A DNA stretch of 35,005 bases from an uncultured bacterium (GTDB taxonomy: Bacteria; Hydrogenedentota; Hydrogenedentia; Hydrogenedentales; CAILVY01): the NCBI GenBank assembly GCA_937951485.1, contig CALEDJ010000063.1:1-35005 (forward strand). Reading direction: 5' to 3'. Both the position numbers and the translations under genes were made by a program. The notes beneath the pieces are model-generated. The model did no database searches. It was not told the DNA's origin and saw nothing but the letters and a program-made list of their open reading frames with translations. Positions 1-8,815 of this stretch are shown here, in pieces (position 1 is the stretch's first letter; every line of letters begins with the position of its first letter).

Positions 1-1047
1 GAAGGCGAAGGAGAGGGCGAAATCGTTTGCTCTCCGATGCCCCTTACCCCGATTCCGCCCGGTCCGGGCGACTTTGACTTCTGTGCCGCGATGAACACCG
101 TTTACTGTTCGCTGGAACCGCTGATGTGGCTTTTGCCGGAAATTGCGGAGTTCGCCAACCTGATCCGATGCGACCAGGCCGACATCAACGGGCCGGTGGA
201 CCCGGAGGCCGAACTGCCTGTATCTCCCAACGGCATGCTCGACGCCTGGGAACTGGCTGTGATCGCCATGGCGCTCAATGATCCGGATTTCAACAGGAAC
301 GGACTGACTCATGCGGTTGTCCTCGACGCCTTCAACAACAACTACTACGCCATCAAGGACCTGATCGAGCAGGCGCTTGCGTCGCAAGGCTACCTCGCCC
401 TGGTGAACATGCTCGCCCCGCATCTCATCTCTGCCTTGTCCTACGCCCTGTCCGGCTATGCCATTCTCGGCGATGAAAACACCATGGGCGCTATTACAGA
501 ATTGGTGGGGCTTCTGGAACAAATCGGCATTGAACCACCTGATCCGTCCATTTTCGCCTCCCTCCCCGAATGGTTCGCCCCGGATGCCGACGCCGACCGC
601 GACGGATGCACCAACCGCGAGGAGTATGAAGCATACGCGGCCCTTGGCGCGGAAACCTACGCCGAATATGCATGGGACGCCACGGTTCATCCCGACGACT
701 GCGTGGGCGGCGAGGGCGAAGGGGAAGGCGGCGGACCAGAATTCCACAGCGCGGACCAGAACGGCGACAATGTTATCAGCCTTTCCGAGTTGCTCCGGGT
801 GATCCAGTTCTTCAACTCGGGCGGCTATCACTGCGCCGACCCGCCCGAGAACACCGAAGACGGTTACGTGCCCGGCCCCGGCGAGAACACCGCCTGCGCG
901 CCGCACAGCAGCGACTACAACCCGCAGAACTGGCAGATCAGCCTCTCCGAATTGCTCCGGCTCATCCAGTTCTTCAACTCGGGCGGCTATCACGCCTGTG
1001 AGGACACCGAAGACGGCTTCTGCCCCGGCCTGCCGCCGGAACGCTGA
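1..1047 (+). CDS. Secreted protein with Gly-Glu linkers and dockerin-like C-terminal repeats (5' truncated)
   Basis: The reading frame is open from the first base, so the start lies upstream; 348 residues are visible. It opens with a GEGEGE-type spacer, and a second GEGEGE spacer precedes the C-terminus. Between them is a mostly helical region I do not recognise, ending in an EF-hand-like segment (DADADRDGCTNREEY) that looks calcium-binding. The last 100 residues are two copies of a dockerin-like unit with the core ISLSELLR(V/L)IQFFNSGGYH, each followed by a Cys and a TEDG motif. The first copy has an acidic loop (DQNGDN); in the second the loop is DYNPQNWQ and has lost most acidic ligands. 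Such tails are known to me from many Hydrogenedentes exported proteins. The role is probably extracellular or cell-surface attachment, but function is unknown. Confidence 0.8.
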   Translation, partial: EGEGEGEIVCSPMPLTPIPPGPGDFDFCAAMNTVYCSLEPLMWLLPEIAEFANLIRCDQADINGPVDPEAELPVSPNGMLDAWELAVIAMALNDPDFNRNGLTHAVVLDAFNNNYYAIKDLIEQALASQGYLALVNMLAPHLISALSYALSGYAILGDENTMGAITELVGLLEQIGIEPPDPSIFASLPEWFAPDADADRDGCTNREEYEAYAALGAETYAEYAWDATVHPDDCVGGEGEGEGGGPEFHSADQNGDNVISLSELLRVIQFFNSGGYHCADPPENTEDGYVPGPGENTACAPHSSDYNPQNWQISLSELLRLIQFFNSGGYHACEDTEDGFCPGLPPER

Positions 1048-1067
1048 GGCCGTTGCAGTACGCATGG

Positions 1068-1105
1068 TTGGGGCTGCGCTCCCATCGCGGGGGGCGCAGC
1101 CCCAA
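1068..1105. terminator. GC-rich hairpin after the secreted-protein gene
   Basis: A perfect 12-bp inverted repeat, TTGGGGCTGCGC / GCGCAGCCCCAA, encloses a 14-base loop and begins 20 bases after the stop codon. No T-tract follows, so it is not a textbook intrinsic terminator. Its position and strength make transcript-end or mRNA-protecting function the likeliest reading. Confidence 0.45.
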
Positions 1106-1160
1106 GCCGCATCCATGGCAGCCTGAAGCCTGTACTCCAGAACTCTTCGCTTGTTGTGGC

Positions 1161-1187
1161 GTCTGTCCTGTCCGACCCGTTCGACCT
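1161..1187. repeat. Short period-9 GTCC array (weak member)
   Basis: Three to four imperfect copies of a 9-base unit with a GTCC/GACC core lie in the spacer before the sensor kinase. It resembles the longer arrays elsewhere in the window but has no visible inverted partner. It is the weakest member of the family and may be coincidental. Confidence 0.35.
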
Positions 1188-1291
1188 GAAAGCCTGTATT
1201 CCACGGCCCCAAGACGCTTTCGTGGCAGGAGTGGGAAGGCGGGGATGTTTGTGCAAGTGACAACATCAATATATTTGTATAAAAATTCTTC

Positions 1292-1343
1292 TTTCGTATG
1301 CTGACAGACTTTGTTATCATAATAACCGATATTCGACATATCG
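1292..1343 (+). promoter_or_regulatory. AT-rich promoter-like region and small palindrome before the sensor kinase
   Basis: The 110 bases before the kinase start are much more AT-rich than the surroundings. A TATCAT -10-like hexamer at 1315-1320 has a poor -35 (TTTCGT, 1292-1297) at 17-base spacing. Just downstream, CGATAT at 1327-1332 and ATATCG at 1338-1343 form an inverted repeat around a 5-base loop, placed where an operator or leader hairpin could sit. The promoter assignment is tentative. Confidence 0.3.
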
Positions 1344-1359
1344 AGAATGGGGAAACATC

Positions 1360-4300
1360 ATGCAGCGGAGGCGCGGAAGCGAACAACCGGGATACATCAG
1401 CATCCTGTTGGTCCTCCTGATGGTGGTTGTCACGGGGGGGCTGATTTCCTGGTGGAACCTGTGGCAGACGGATCAGTGGATGCGCACGGAATTGCTCAGG
1501 CACGCCCGCAGCGCCGCAAGTGCAATCCCGCTGGACAGGGTGGCGGCAGTGAGCGGCACGGTATCAGATCGTGATTTGCCGCATTATCAGCGTCTGAAGG
1601 CGCAATTGCAGCGACTCTCCGTATTGTATCCTGAATTCGATTTTTTTTACCTGATGGGTCGAAAGCCGGACAGGACAATTTTCTTTTTTGTGGATTCCAG
1701 ACCTGACGGCGGGGAAGACGAATCGAAACCCGGGCAGATTTTCCACGAGGCCGATGCCAACCTTCATCGCGCCTTCGATACCGGCATTGCCGCAATCTTT
1801 CGTCCGTACACCAGCCGCAAGGACGTCCGGGTCCGCGTTTGCGTGCCCTTGATGGACCCGCGCACAAACGCCGTGCAGGCTGTCTTCGGCATGGATGTGG
1901 ACGCAGAAAAATGGCGCGCGCTGGCCATGCGCAGTCTATGCGTTCCTCTGGGCTTCACCGTCTTGTTGATGGGAATCGTGTTTTGCGGCGCCGCGCTGCT
2001 GCGACGGCGCAGCCGCCTTGCCTCAACGGAGCAGCAGGGATGGTTGATGCACAACGCTGAAGCGGTGATCGGCGCCGGCATTATGTTGGCCATTACGGCC
2101 ATGGTCACCTATGAAATCCATAGAGGAGAAAAACATCAGCGCCGGGAAGCCTTCCTGCAAATGGCGTTGGCCAAAACCGACGTTGTGATAGAGACCATGC
2201 TTGATATCCGCAACATTAAACTGGAAGGACTGGCCCGACTTTTTGAATCCAGTGATTATGTGGACCGCCGTGAATTTCGCCATTACGCCGAATTTCTGAC
2301 CAGGAACCCCGCCGTACACGCATGGTCATGGGTCCCCCGCGTTCCGGCGGCGGAGCGCCAGCGTGTCGAAGAGCAGGCCAGGCAAGATGGATTGACAGAC
2401 TTTGCGTTCTGGGAGTTCGATGATGGCGGCACGCGCATTCCAGTCAGACCGCGGGAACATTATTATCCCATCCTTTATGTAGCGCCGTATGAGGGCAACG
2501 AAGCCGCTTTGGGATTTGACATCGGATCGGACCCTGTTCGCCTGGCCACCCTGGAGGAGGCGATGCGCACTGGTCTTACCACCGCCAGCGATCCGGTCAT
2601 TTTGGTGCACAATGACCAGGAGAAGGTGGGCATGGTGGTGTTGCGCCCAATCTTCGCGCCCGACGCCAGGGACGGCCAAGAGGGTTTTGTCGTGTCCGTA
2701 CTGCGCCCGGAAACGTTGCTGCGGCACAGTGTCAAGCCCGCCGATTCCCGTCTGTTCCAAATCGAGATGGATTTGTATCAACTGGGACGTAATGCCCGGC
2801 CGGTGTTTCTGGCATCCACTGGCGCGAGCGATGCGCGCACGCTGGAAATGGAATCGTGGCTGCACCCCCCCTTTGAGGACACGCTGCGCCTGCTGACGCC
2901 GCTTTTCGCCTTCGGGAAGGTCTATGTGCTTGCGGCGCGTCCCCGTCCCGAATACGGGGCGTTGTATCCGCTGCGCGCCAGCCCGATCGCCGCAGTCTCC
3001 GGACTGGCGATCACCTGCATATTGATGGCTTTCCTCGCGTTTCTGTCAAGACGCCGCGAGGTCCTGGAGAGGGAGATTCGCGAACGCACCCTGGCCCTGC
3101 GGGAATCTCAGGCCATGCTTCGTCTGGTGCTTGACAGCATTCCGGTGCGGGTTTTCTGGAAAGACCGCCATTCGGTGTACCTGGGCTGTAATCGGCCCTT
3201 TGCGCGGGACGCCGGATTCGCTGCGCCGGAGGAACTCCTCGGCAAAGACGATTACGCCATGGGCTGGCGCGAACTGGCGGACAGGTACCGCGCGGATGAC
3301 CGCATGGTGATGGAAAGCGGTCAATCGAAACTTGGCTACGAAGAACCCCAGTTCACCCCTGATGGAAAGCGCTTGTACTTGCGCACCAACAAGGTGCCCC
3401 TGCGCAATGCCAAAGGAGAGGTTGTCGGCGTCCTGGGCACCTACGAAGACATCTCTGAGCGTAAACAGGCGGAAGAAAAGGTTAGGAAACTGTCCGTCGC
3501 CGTGGAACAAAGCCCTGCCAGCGTGGTCATCACCGACTATGAAGGCCTGATCGAATATGTAAATCCCCAGTTCACGGCCCTGACGGGCTATTCCCTGGAT
3601 GAGGTGCTCGGACAGAACCCGCGCATCCTGAAGTCAGGCGAAACATCGCCGGAAACATATAAGGAACTTTGGGATACCATTAAAGGGGGCCGGAAATGGC
3701 ATGGCGAATTTCATAACAAAAAGAAGGATGGCACGTTGTATTGGGAGCGGGCGCTGATTTCGCCGATTCGCGATGATGCGGGAAATATTACCCACTTTGT
3801 CGGACTGAAAGAGGACATCACTGTCCAGAAAATCCTGGAAGATCAACTCCGGCAGGCGCAGAAGATGGAATCGGTCGGCCGGCTGGCGGGCGGCGTGGCG
3901 CATGACTTCAACAACATGCTTCAGGCCATTCTGGGCTACGGGGACCTGGCGATGGACGCCCTGCCCGACAACCATCCCGCACGCGGCAGCATCGAGGAAG
4001 TGCAGAAGGCGGCGAAACGCTCCGCGGAACTCACCAGGCAACTGCTGGCCTTTTCCCGGCGCCAGCCCATCCGCCCCATCATACTGGACATAAACGACGT
4101 TGTCGCTGGCATGCTCAGCATGCTGCGACGCATCATCGGCGAAAACATCACGCTGATTTGGAAACCGGGCATGGACCTCTGGACGGTGCAGATGGACCCC
4201 ACGCAGGTGGACCAGGTGCTGGTCAATCTTGCGGCGAATGCGCGCGACGCCATCACCGGTGCGGGCAATCTGACCATCGAGACCGCCAACACAACGCTGG

Positions 4301-4989
4301 ATGAAGGCTATTGCAGAAGTCACGCGGGTTTTATCCCCGGCGAATACGTGCTGCTCGCAGTCAGCGACGACGGATGCGGGATGGACAGGCACACCCTGGA
4401 ACGGCTTTTTGAGCCGTTTTTCACCACCAAGGACATGGGGCGGGGTACGGGACTGGGTCTGGCGATCGTGTATGGCATCGCGAAACAGAACCATGGCTTT
4501 GTCAACGTGTACAGCGAGCCGGGAAAAGGCACGTCGTTCAAAATCTACCTGCCCCGTGCCTGTGCCGAAGCGGCCGAAGCGTTGGTTGCCGCCGAAGAGC
4601 GGCCCCTCCATGGCACAGAAACTGTGCTGCTGGTGGAAGACGAGGAAGCGATTCTCGGATTCGGGCACGCCATCCTCACCCAGTACGGATATACCGTGCT
4701 GACGGCAAGAACCCCCGGGGAAGCGCTGGCATTGGCCCGCCGCCATGAAGGCCCCATCCACCTCCTGATCACTGACGTGGTCATGCCCGAAATGAATGGC
4801 AAGGAATTAAAAAACCGTTTGGCAACGCTGCTGCCTGATCTCAAGGTCCTCTACATGTCCGGATACACCGCCAACGTCATCGCCCATCACGGCATCATTG
4901 ACGAGGGGGTCCACTTCCTGGCAAAACCCTTCTCCCCCAAGAGCCTGGCAAGAATTGTCCGCGACATCCTGGAACAAGAAAGTCCCTGA
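1360..4989 (+). CDS. Membrane-bound hybrid sensor histidine kinase (CHASE-PAS-PAS-HisKA-HATPase-REC)
   Basis: This 1209-residue sensor autophosphorylates on His and passes the phosphate to its own receiver. Four membrane segments are visible (about residues 12-32, 192-215, 234-254 and 543-563). They delimit two extracytoplasmic regions: an N-terminal sensor of about 150 residues and a CHASE domain (about 265-510). Two PAS domains follow (about 583-705 and 710-830), each ending in a PAC-like tail. The HisKA box is AHDFNNML with phospho-acceptor His848. The HATPase has an N-box (NLAANARDA), DDGCGMD and GRGTGLGLA. The C-terminal receiver (about 1088-1205) has acidic residues VEDEE, phospho-acceptor Asp1139 (ITDVVMPEMNG) and the Lys of AKPF. 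The start has a GGGGA upstream. There is no adjacent response regulator or HPt gene, so the output partner is unknown. The ligand cannot be read from sequence. Confidence 0.95.
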   Translation: MQRRRGSEQPGYISILLVLLMVVVTGGLISWWNLWQTDQWMRTELLRHARSAASAIPLDRVAAVSGTVSDRDLPHYQRLKAQLQRLSVLYPEFDFFYLMGRKPDRTIFFFVDSRPDGGEDESKPGQIFHEADANLHRAFDTGIAAIFRPYTSRKDVRVRVCVPLMDPRTNAVQAVFGMDVDAEKWRALAMRSLCVPLGFTVLLMGIVFCGAALLRRRSRLASTEQQGWLMHNAEAVIGAGIMLAITAMVTYEIHRGEKHQRREAFLQMALAKTDVVIETMLDIRNIKLEGLARLFESSDYVDRREFRHYAEFLTRNPAVHAWSWVPRVPAAERQRVEEQARQDGLTDFAFWEFDDGGTRIPVRPREHYYPILYVAPYEGNEAALGFDIGSDPVRLATLEEAMRTGLTTASDPVILVHNDQEKVGMVVLRPIFAPDARDGQEGFVVSVLRPETLLRHSVKPADSRLFQIEMDLYQLGRNARPVFLASTGASDARTLEMESWLHPPFEDTLRLLTPLFAFGKVYVLAARPRPEYGALYPLRASPIAAVSGLAITCILMAFLAFLSRRREVLEREIRERTLALRESQAMLRLVLDSIPVRVFWKDRHSVYLGCNRPFARDAGFAAPEELLGKDDYAMGWRELADRYRADDRMVMESGQSKLGYEEPQFTPDGKRLYLRTNKVPLRNAKGEVVGVLGTYEDISERKQAEEKVRKLSVAVEQSPASVVITDYEGLIEYVNPQFTALTGYSLDEVLGQNPRILKSGETSPETYKELWDTIKGGRKWHGEFHNKKKDGTLYWERALISPIRDDAGNITHFVGLKEDITVQKILEDQLRQAQKMESVGRLAGGVAHDFNNMLQAILGYGDLAMDALPDNHPARGSIEEVQKAAKRSAELTRQLLAFSRRQPIRPIILDINDVVAGMLSMLRRIIGENITLIWKPGMDLWTVQMDPTQVDQVLVNLAANARDAITGAGNLTIETANTTLDEGYCRSHAGFIPGEYVLLAVSDDGCGMDRHTLERLFEPFFTTKDMGRGTGLGLAIVYGIAKQNHGFVNVYSEPGKGTSFKIYLPRACAEAAEALVAAEERPLHGTETVLLVEDEEAILGFGHAILTQYGYTVLTARTPGEALALARRHEGPIHLLITDVVMPEMNGKELKNRLATLLPDLKVLYMSGYTANVIAHHGIIDEGVHFLAKPFSPKSLARIVRDILEQESP

Positions 4990-4992
4990 TGG

Positions 4993-5009
4993 CATGGCGA
5001 TGGGCCATG
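4993..5009. terminator. Small hairpin after the sensor kinase
   Basis: CATGGC / GCCATG, a 6-bp stem with a 5-base loop, lies 3 bases after the stop codon. No T-tract follows. It is a weak candidate for a transcript end. Confidence 0.25.
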
Positions 5010-5310
5010 AATGGACGAAGAGGACGGAGTGGACAGAGTGGGCGTAGTGGATTTCTCAATGATTGCGTCGGACTTTATTATTTCGTAACACTTTGGCGGA
5101 ATGGCATGGACTGTCGTGGCGCACTCTATGGCCTTTCACATCCACCGGCGCTTCGCGCCCGGGGATGTAAAAGAACACAACATTCCCCGCTGCACGCCAC
5201 ACCGCCAACATGTTATATTGTTTCGTGTTCCCATAACGCCGTTTTTGTCCCTTGTGTCCCTTTTGTCCCTTGTGTCCATCCTGTCCATTTCGTCCATAAT
5301 GTTCCTGTCT
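5009..5310. repeat. Inverted pair of period-9 GGAC/GTCC arrays enclosing a compound hairpin
   Basis: This 352-base spacer carries no gene. The left array (5009-5052) has about five 9-base units with core TGGAC. The right array (5241-5310) has seven units on the opposite strand sense (TTGTCCCTTGTGTCCC type), so the two can pair. Between them, 5133-5143 (CTTTCACATCC) and 5163-5173 (GGATGTAAAAG) form an 11-base stem with one mismatch around GGCGC-TTC-GCGCC (5147-5159), which is itself a hairpin. The right array ends about 30 bases before the next gene's start. Confidence 0.75.
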
Positions 5311-5341
5311 TCCCCCCAACAACCCCAGGCGCTCCCGCCCC

Positions 5342-6559
5342 ATGTGCGACACCGTAGTCATAGTGAAAAAAGAGCGCGTGCTTTTTGCCAAGAACTCCGA
5401 CCGCGACCCGAACGAGGCGCAGGCGCCGGAGTGGTATCCCCGGCGGCGGCATGCGCCCGGCGCGATGCTGCGCTGCACCTGGATATCCATCCCCCAGGCG
5501 GCGGAAACGCGCGCGGTGCTGCTGAGCCGGCCCTTCTGGATGTGGGGCGCGGAAATGGGGGCGAATGAAGACGGCGTGGTGATCGGGAATGAGGCGGTCT
5601 TCACGCGCCGGCCCTGCGCCGCGGCGGGCCTCACCGGCATGGACCTCGTGCGGCTGGGGCTGGAACGCGCGCGCAGCGCGGAGGAGGCATGCGGCGTGAT
5701 TGTCGCGCTGCTGGAGGCGCACGGCCAGGGAGGCGGCTGCGGTCACGAAAACCGGCGATTCACCTACCACAACAGTTTTTTGATCGCGGACCCTGCGGGC
5801 GCATTCGTCCTCGAAACGGCGGGGCGCGAATCGGCCGTCGAGCGGGTGACAGGTGTGCGCGCCATCTCCAACGGGCTGAGCATCCCCGCGTTTGCGGCGC
5901 GGCACGCGGACCGGCTGCGCACCGTCGTGTCCGCATGCCGCGCGCGGCGCCGCCGCGTGACGGCGATCGCGGAAGGGGTCCGCGACGCGGCGGGGCTTTT
6001 TTATATCCTGCGCGACCACGGCGAAGGCGCGCGCTATCCGCGCTATTCGGTGGTCAACGGCGGCATGGCCGCGCCATGCATGCACGCCGGCGGCCTGATC
6101 GCCGCCTCGCAGACCACCGCCTCGTGGGTGTCGGAACTGCGCGGCGATGCCTGCCGCCACTGGATCACCGCGACCGCCGCGCCCTGCACCAGCCTGTTCA
6201 AGCCGGTCGCCGTGGATGACCCGCTGGACCTCGGCCCGTTTCCCACCGACCGCGCCGACGCCTCGCTCTGGTGGCGGCACGAACGCCTGCACCGCGCCGC
6301 GATGCGCGACCCGGCGGCCGCGTTCGCCGTGTTCCAGGGGGAACGCGACGCCCTCGAACGGGAGTGGTTGCACGCGCCCCCCGATGCCCGCGCCGCCTTC
6401 GCCGAACATGACCGCCTGCTCGAACAATGGACCGACCGCGTCATCGCGGCATGCCGCCGCGACACCCGCCCCCTCTTTGTGCGGGCCTACTGGCGCAAAC
6501 GCAACCGCCGTGCGGCGATCCCGTCGGGGGACTTGCGCTCTGCGGGGCTGTGCGGGTAG
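5342..6559 (+). CDS. Secernin-like peptidase family C69 (Ntn-hydrolase)
   Basis: The protein has 405 residues, close to the usual secernin length. It begins Met-Cys-Asp-Thr; in family C69 the residue exposed after Met removal, here Cys2, is the Ntn nucleophile. The following FAKNSDRDPNE segment matches the family's conserved K-N-S-D-R block. Further family features are the GANEDGVVIGNEAVF stretch and YHNSFLIADPAGAFVLET. Known members are dipeptidases or amidohydrolases, while many secernins have no assigned substrate. No signal peptide is seen, so the protein is probably cytoplasmic. The Shine-Dalgarno is poor (AGGCG), but only this start places Cys at position 2. The 3' end overlaps the promoter-like sequence of the next gene. 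Confidence 0.85.
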   Translation: MCDTVVIVKKERVLFAKNSDRDPNEAQAPEWYPRRRHAPGAMLRCTWISIPQAAETRAVLLSRPFWMWGAEMGANEDGVVIGNEAVFTRRPCAAAGLTGMDLVRLGLERARSAEEACGVIVALLEAHGQGGGCGHENRRFTYHNSFLIADPAGAFVLETAGRESAVERVTGVRAISNGLSIPAFAARHADRLRTVVSACRARRRRVTAIAEGVRDAAGLFYILRDHGEGARYPRYSVVNGGMAAPCMHAGGLIAASQTTASWVSELRGDACRHWITATAAPCTSLFKPVAVDDPLDLGPFPTDRADASLWWRHERLHRAAMRDPAAAFAVFQGERDALEREWLHAPPDARAAFAEHDRLLEQWTDRVIAACRRDTRPLFVRAYWRKRNRRAAIPSGDLRSAGLCG

Positions 6560-6562
6560 GAT
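6533..6562 (+). promoter_or_regulatory. Sigma-70-like promoter for the Ser/Thr kinase gene
   Basis: TTGCGC (6533-6538), an 18-base spacer and TAGGAT (6557-6562) form a good match to a housekeeping promoter. It overlaps the stop codon of the C69 gene and lies 62 bases before the kinase start. The same arrangement is seen before the genes at 10862 and 33312. Confidence 0.5.
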
Positions 6563-6624
6563 GTAAGGGCAGGCAGGCGGCGGCAGACCGAAACAGCATA
6601 CCCGCCTGGAGGGTGAGGGCAGAC

Positions 6625-8634
6625 ATGGCCAAGGTGAAATGTCCGCGGTGCTTCTATGTGAATCCTGACGGACAGGAGACCTGTGTCAAATGCAATACGA
6701 CCCTGCCGAAAATCAAAATTGAAGTCGCCCAGTCGGCCGCAGCGCCGCCCCCCAACCCGAACGAAATCCAATTGCGGCGGGGACAGGTGCTCGCCAACCG
6801 CTACACGGTGCTGAATCTGATCGGCCGGGGCGGCATGGGCTGCATCTACAAAGTGCACGACAACGTCCTCGGCGAAGATGTGGCGCTCAAAACGCTGCTG
6901 CCCCAGTTCGTCCAGGACAAACTGGTGCTTGAGCGCTTCTTCAACGAGGCGCGCATCGCGCGGCGGCTGGCCCATCCCAACATCGTGCGCGTACACGACA
7001 TCGGCAGCGCATCGGGCGTGGTGTACATTTCCATGGAATTTCTCCGGGGAAAATCACTGCGCAACGTGCTGGAATCGCTGGGGCCGAATCAGCGTATTCC
7101 CCTGCCGGAGGTGCTTCGCATCATGGACGAGTTGTGCGCCGCGCTGGAATACGCGCACCAGTACACGATCCACCGCGACATCAAACCGGAAAACATCATG
7201 ATCGGGCTTGACGGGACCATCAAGTTGATGGATTTCGGCATTTCCAAACTGATGGCGACCCAGCGGCTCACGGGCGCGTCGGTGGTGATGGGAACGCCGT
7301 ATTACATGCCGCCGGAACAGGTGCGCAACAGCCGCGATGTGAACCCAAGCAGCGACATCTACAGCGCGGGCGTGGTGCTCTACGAGATTCTCACGGGGTA
7401 TGTGCCCTCCGGGGTGCCCAAGCCCGCGTCGGAACTATATCAGGACCTGCCGAAGGAACTGGACGCCATCGTGGCGAAGTGCGTGGACCCCGACCCGAAG
7501 AAGCGCTTTCAAACCGCGGCGGAACTGCGCGCCGCGCTCCGCCCCCTCCGGGAACGCCTGGATGGAAAAGGACCCGTCCTGGCCACGCCCAAGGTAGCGG
7601 CGCTTCCCGCGCCGCCCCCCGAACGCGGCCGCCGCATCGCGGGCATCCTGGCCGCGCTGGGGATTCTGATCGCGGCCGCCGCCGGCGTGTATGGTTTTGA
7701 GTTGCGGCGGCAGCAGATGTCGGCGGCGACGGTTACGCCGGTGGCGGATGCTGATACCGGCGCGGCGTTCGACGCCATGCGGCAGGCCATTGCGCGGATA
7801 CGGGCGCATGCGGAAATCCGGGCGCAGCATTCCCAGGAGCGCAAGCGCATCTTTGAGGACGCCGAGAAACGCTGGAACGCCGCCCAGATGGAAGCGCGCA
7901 ACGATGAAGCGCAGGCGCTGACGTTGGCGCAGCAGGCGATGCAGCATTACATGGCCGTCATCCTCCTGCGGGAAGGCATGGCGTTTGTGCCCCCCGGTCC
8001 CGTTTCCCTGAACGGCGCAACGGTGCATGTGCCGGGGTTCCTGATAGATACGCGCGAAGTGACGCTGGAGGAATATGCGCGCTTCTGCAACGCGGTGACG
8101 GGCGGCTGGCCCTTTCCACAGGCGCTGGAGGAACATTTGACCGCGCAACCGCGCCTGCCCGTCAGCATGGTGGCGTTCTATGACGCGCAGGCCTACGCGG
8201 CCTGGGCCGGCAAACTGCTGCCGACCGAAGCGCAGTGGGCGCGGGCGGCCTATGGGGGGCCGGGCGCATCGAGCATGTACCCTTGGGGCGACGCCTGGGA
8301 GGAGGACGCGTGCAATTGCCAGGGCGATGCGGAATGGGCAAGTTTGGCGCCGGTCGGCAGTTTTGAAAAAGACCGCACCTGGTCGGGCTGCTATGACATG
8401 GCGGGCAATGTCGCCGAGTGGACGCGGACCCCCGCCAACAGCGGCCAGGAGCCCGATTTCGGAAGGTCTATGGTGCTGCGCGGCGGCCATTACCGGAGCC
8501 AGGGGATTCCCCTGGATGCGGCGGACAAGGCCGCCTATGAGTCCAAGCACCTGCATCATGTGGGTTTCAGGTGCGTCATCGAACTGCCCACGGACCCGGG
8601 CGCGGCGTTGGCGGCCCTTGATCGCCCCTCGTGA
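6625..8634 (+). CDS. Zinc-ribbon Ser/Thr protein kinase fused through a membrane helix to an FGE/SUMF1-like domain
   Basis: The start at 6625 follows a GGAGGGTGAG ribosome site and gives 669 residues; an in-frame upstream extension lacks support. An N-terminal zinc ribbon (Cys6, Cys9, Cys20, Cys23) precedes a complete Hanks-type kinase (about 59-325) with GRGGMG, Lys89 (VALK), HRD with Asp185, DFG with Asp203 and GTPYYMPPEQ. One membrane helix (about 338-355) and a helical, charged segment follow. Residues about 450-655 match the formylglycine-generating/sulfatase-modifying fold (LIDTREVTLEEYARFCN, LPTEAQWARAA, YPWGD, AGNVAEWT, LRGGHY, VGFRC). The topology suggests a cytoplasmic kinase with the FGE-like domain outside acting as sensor or binding module. 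Such C-terminal domains are known in planctomycete-type kinases and are often non-enzymatic. Substrates are unknown. Confidence 0.93.
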   Translation: MAKVKCPRCFYVNPDGQETCVKCNTTLPKIKIEVAQSAAAPPPNPNEIQLRRGQVLANRYTVLNLIGRGGMGCIYKVHDNVLGEDVALKTLLPQFVQDKLVLERFFNEARIARRLAHPNIVRVHDIGSASGVVYISMEFLRGKSLRNVLESLGPNQRIPLPEVLRIMDELCAALEYAHQYTIHRDIKPENIMIGLDGTIKLMDFGISKLMATQRLTGASVVMGTPYYMPPEQVRNSRDVNPSSDIYSAGVVLYEILTGYVPSGVPKPASELYQDLPKELDAIVAKCVDPDPKKRFQTAAELRAALRPLRERLDGKGPVLATPKVAALPAPPPERGRRIAGILAALGILIAAAAGVYGFELRRQQMSAATVTPVADADTGAAFDAMRQAIARIRAHAEIRAQHSQERKRIFEDAEKRWNAAQMEARNDEAQALTLAQQAMQHYMAVILLREGMAFVPPGPVSLNGATVHVPGFLIDTREVTLEEYARFCNAVTGGWPFPQALEEHLTAQPRLPVSMVAFYDAQAYAAWAGKLLPTEAQWARAAYGGPGASSMYPWGDAWEEDACNCQGDAEWASLAPVGSFEKDRTWSGCYDMAGNVAEWTRTPANSGQEPDFGRSMVLRGGHYRSQGIPLDAADKAAYESKHLHHVGFRCVIELPTDPGAALAALDRPS

Positions 8635-8736
8635 CGCGGGAATGGCGTGCGCATGTGCGTGTGTTTTCCTTGATACTGCCGGTGACGAAACCGCCTTGAA
8701 AAAGATCATGCGCGGGTTTTGACGCGGGGCGCGCAT

Positions 8737-8765
8737 TTGACTGTTTGCAACGATTCCGGTATCAT
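8737..8765 (+). promoter_or_regulatory. Near-consensus sigma-70 promoter before the zinc-ribbon gene
   Basis: TTGACT (8737-8742), exactly 17 bases, then TATCAT (8760-8765). Each box differs from consensus at one position, and the pair lies 50 bases before the start codon at 8816. This is the best promoter match in the window. Confidence 0.6.
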
Positions 8766-8815
8766 ATTCTTGACGCTCGCAGCGCGTCGCCACGGGCACA
8801 AGAGAGGACGGCGTT

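Noticed and set aside
5213-6427. Long minus-strand open frame opposite the C69 peptidase
   Set aside because: The plus-strand protein matches its family from residue 2 onward; the antisense frame starts in the period-9 array and has no motif.
7435-8799. Long minus-strand open frame opposite the kinase/FGE gene
   Set aside because: No domain or ribosome site; the sense protein is unambiguous.
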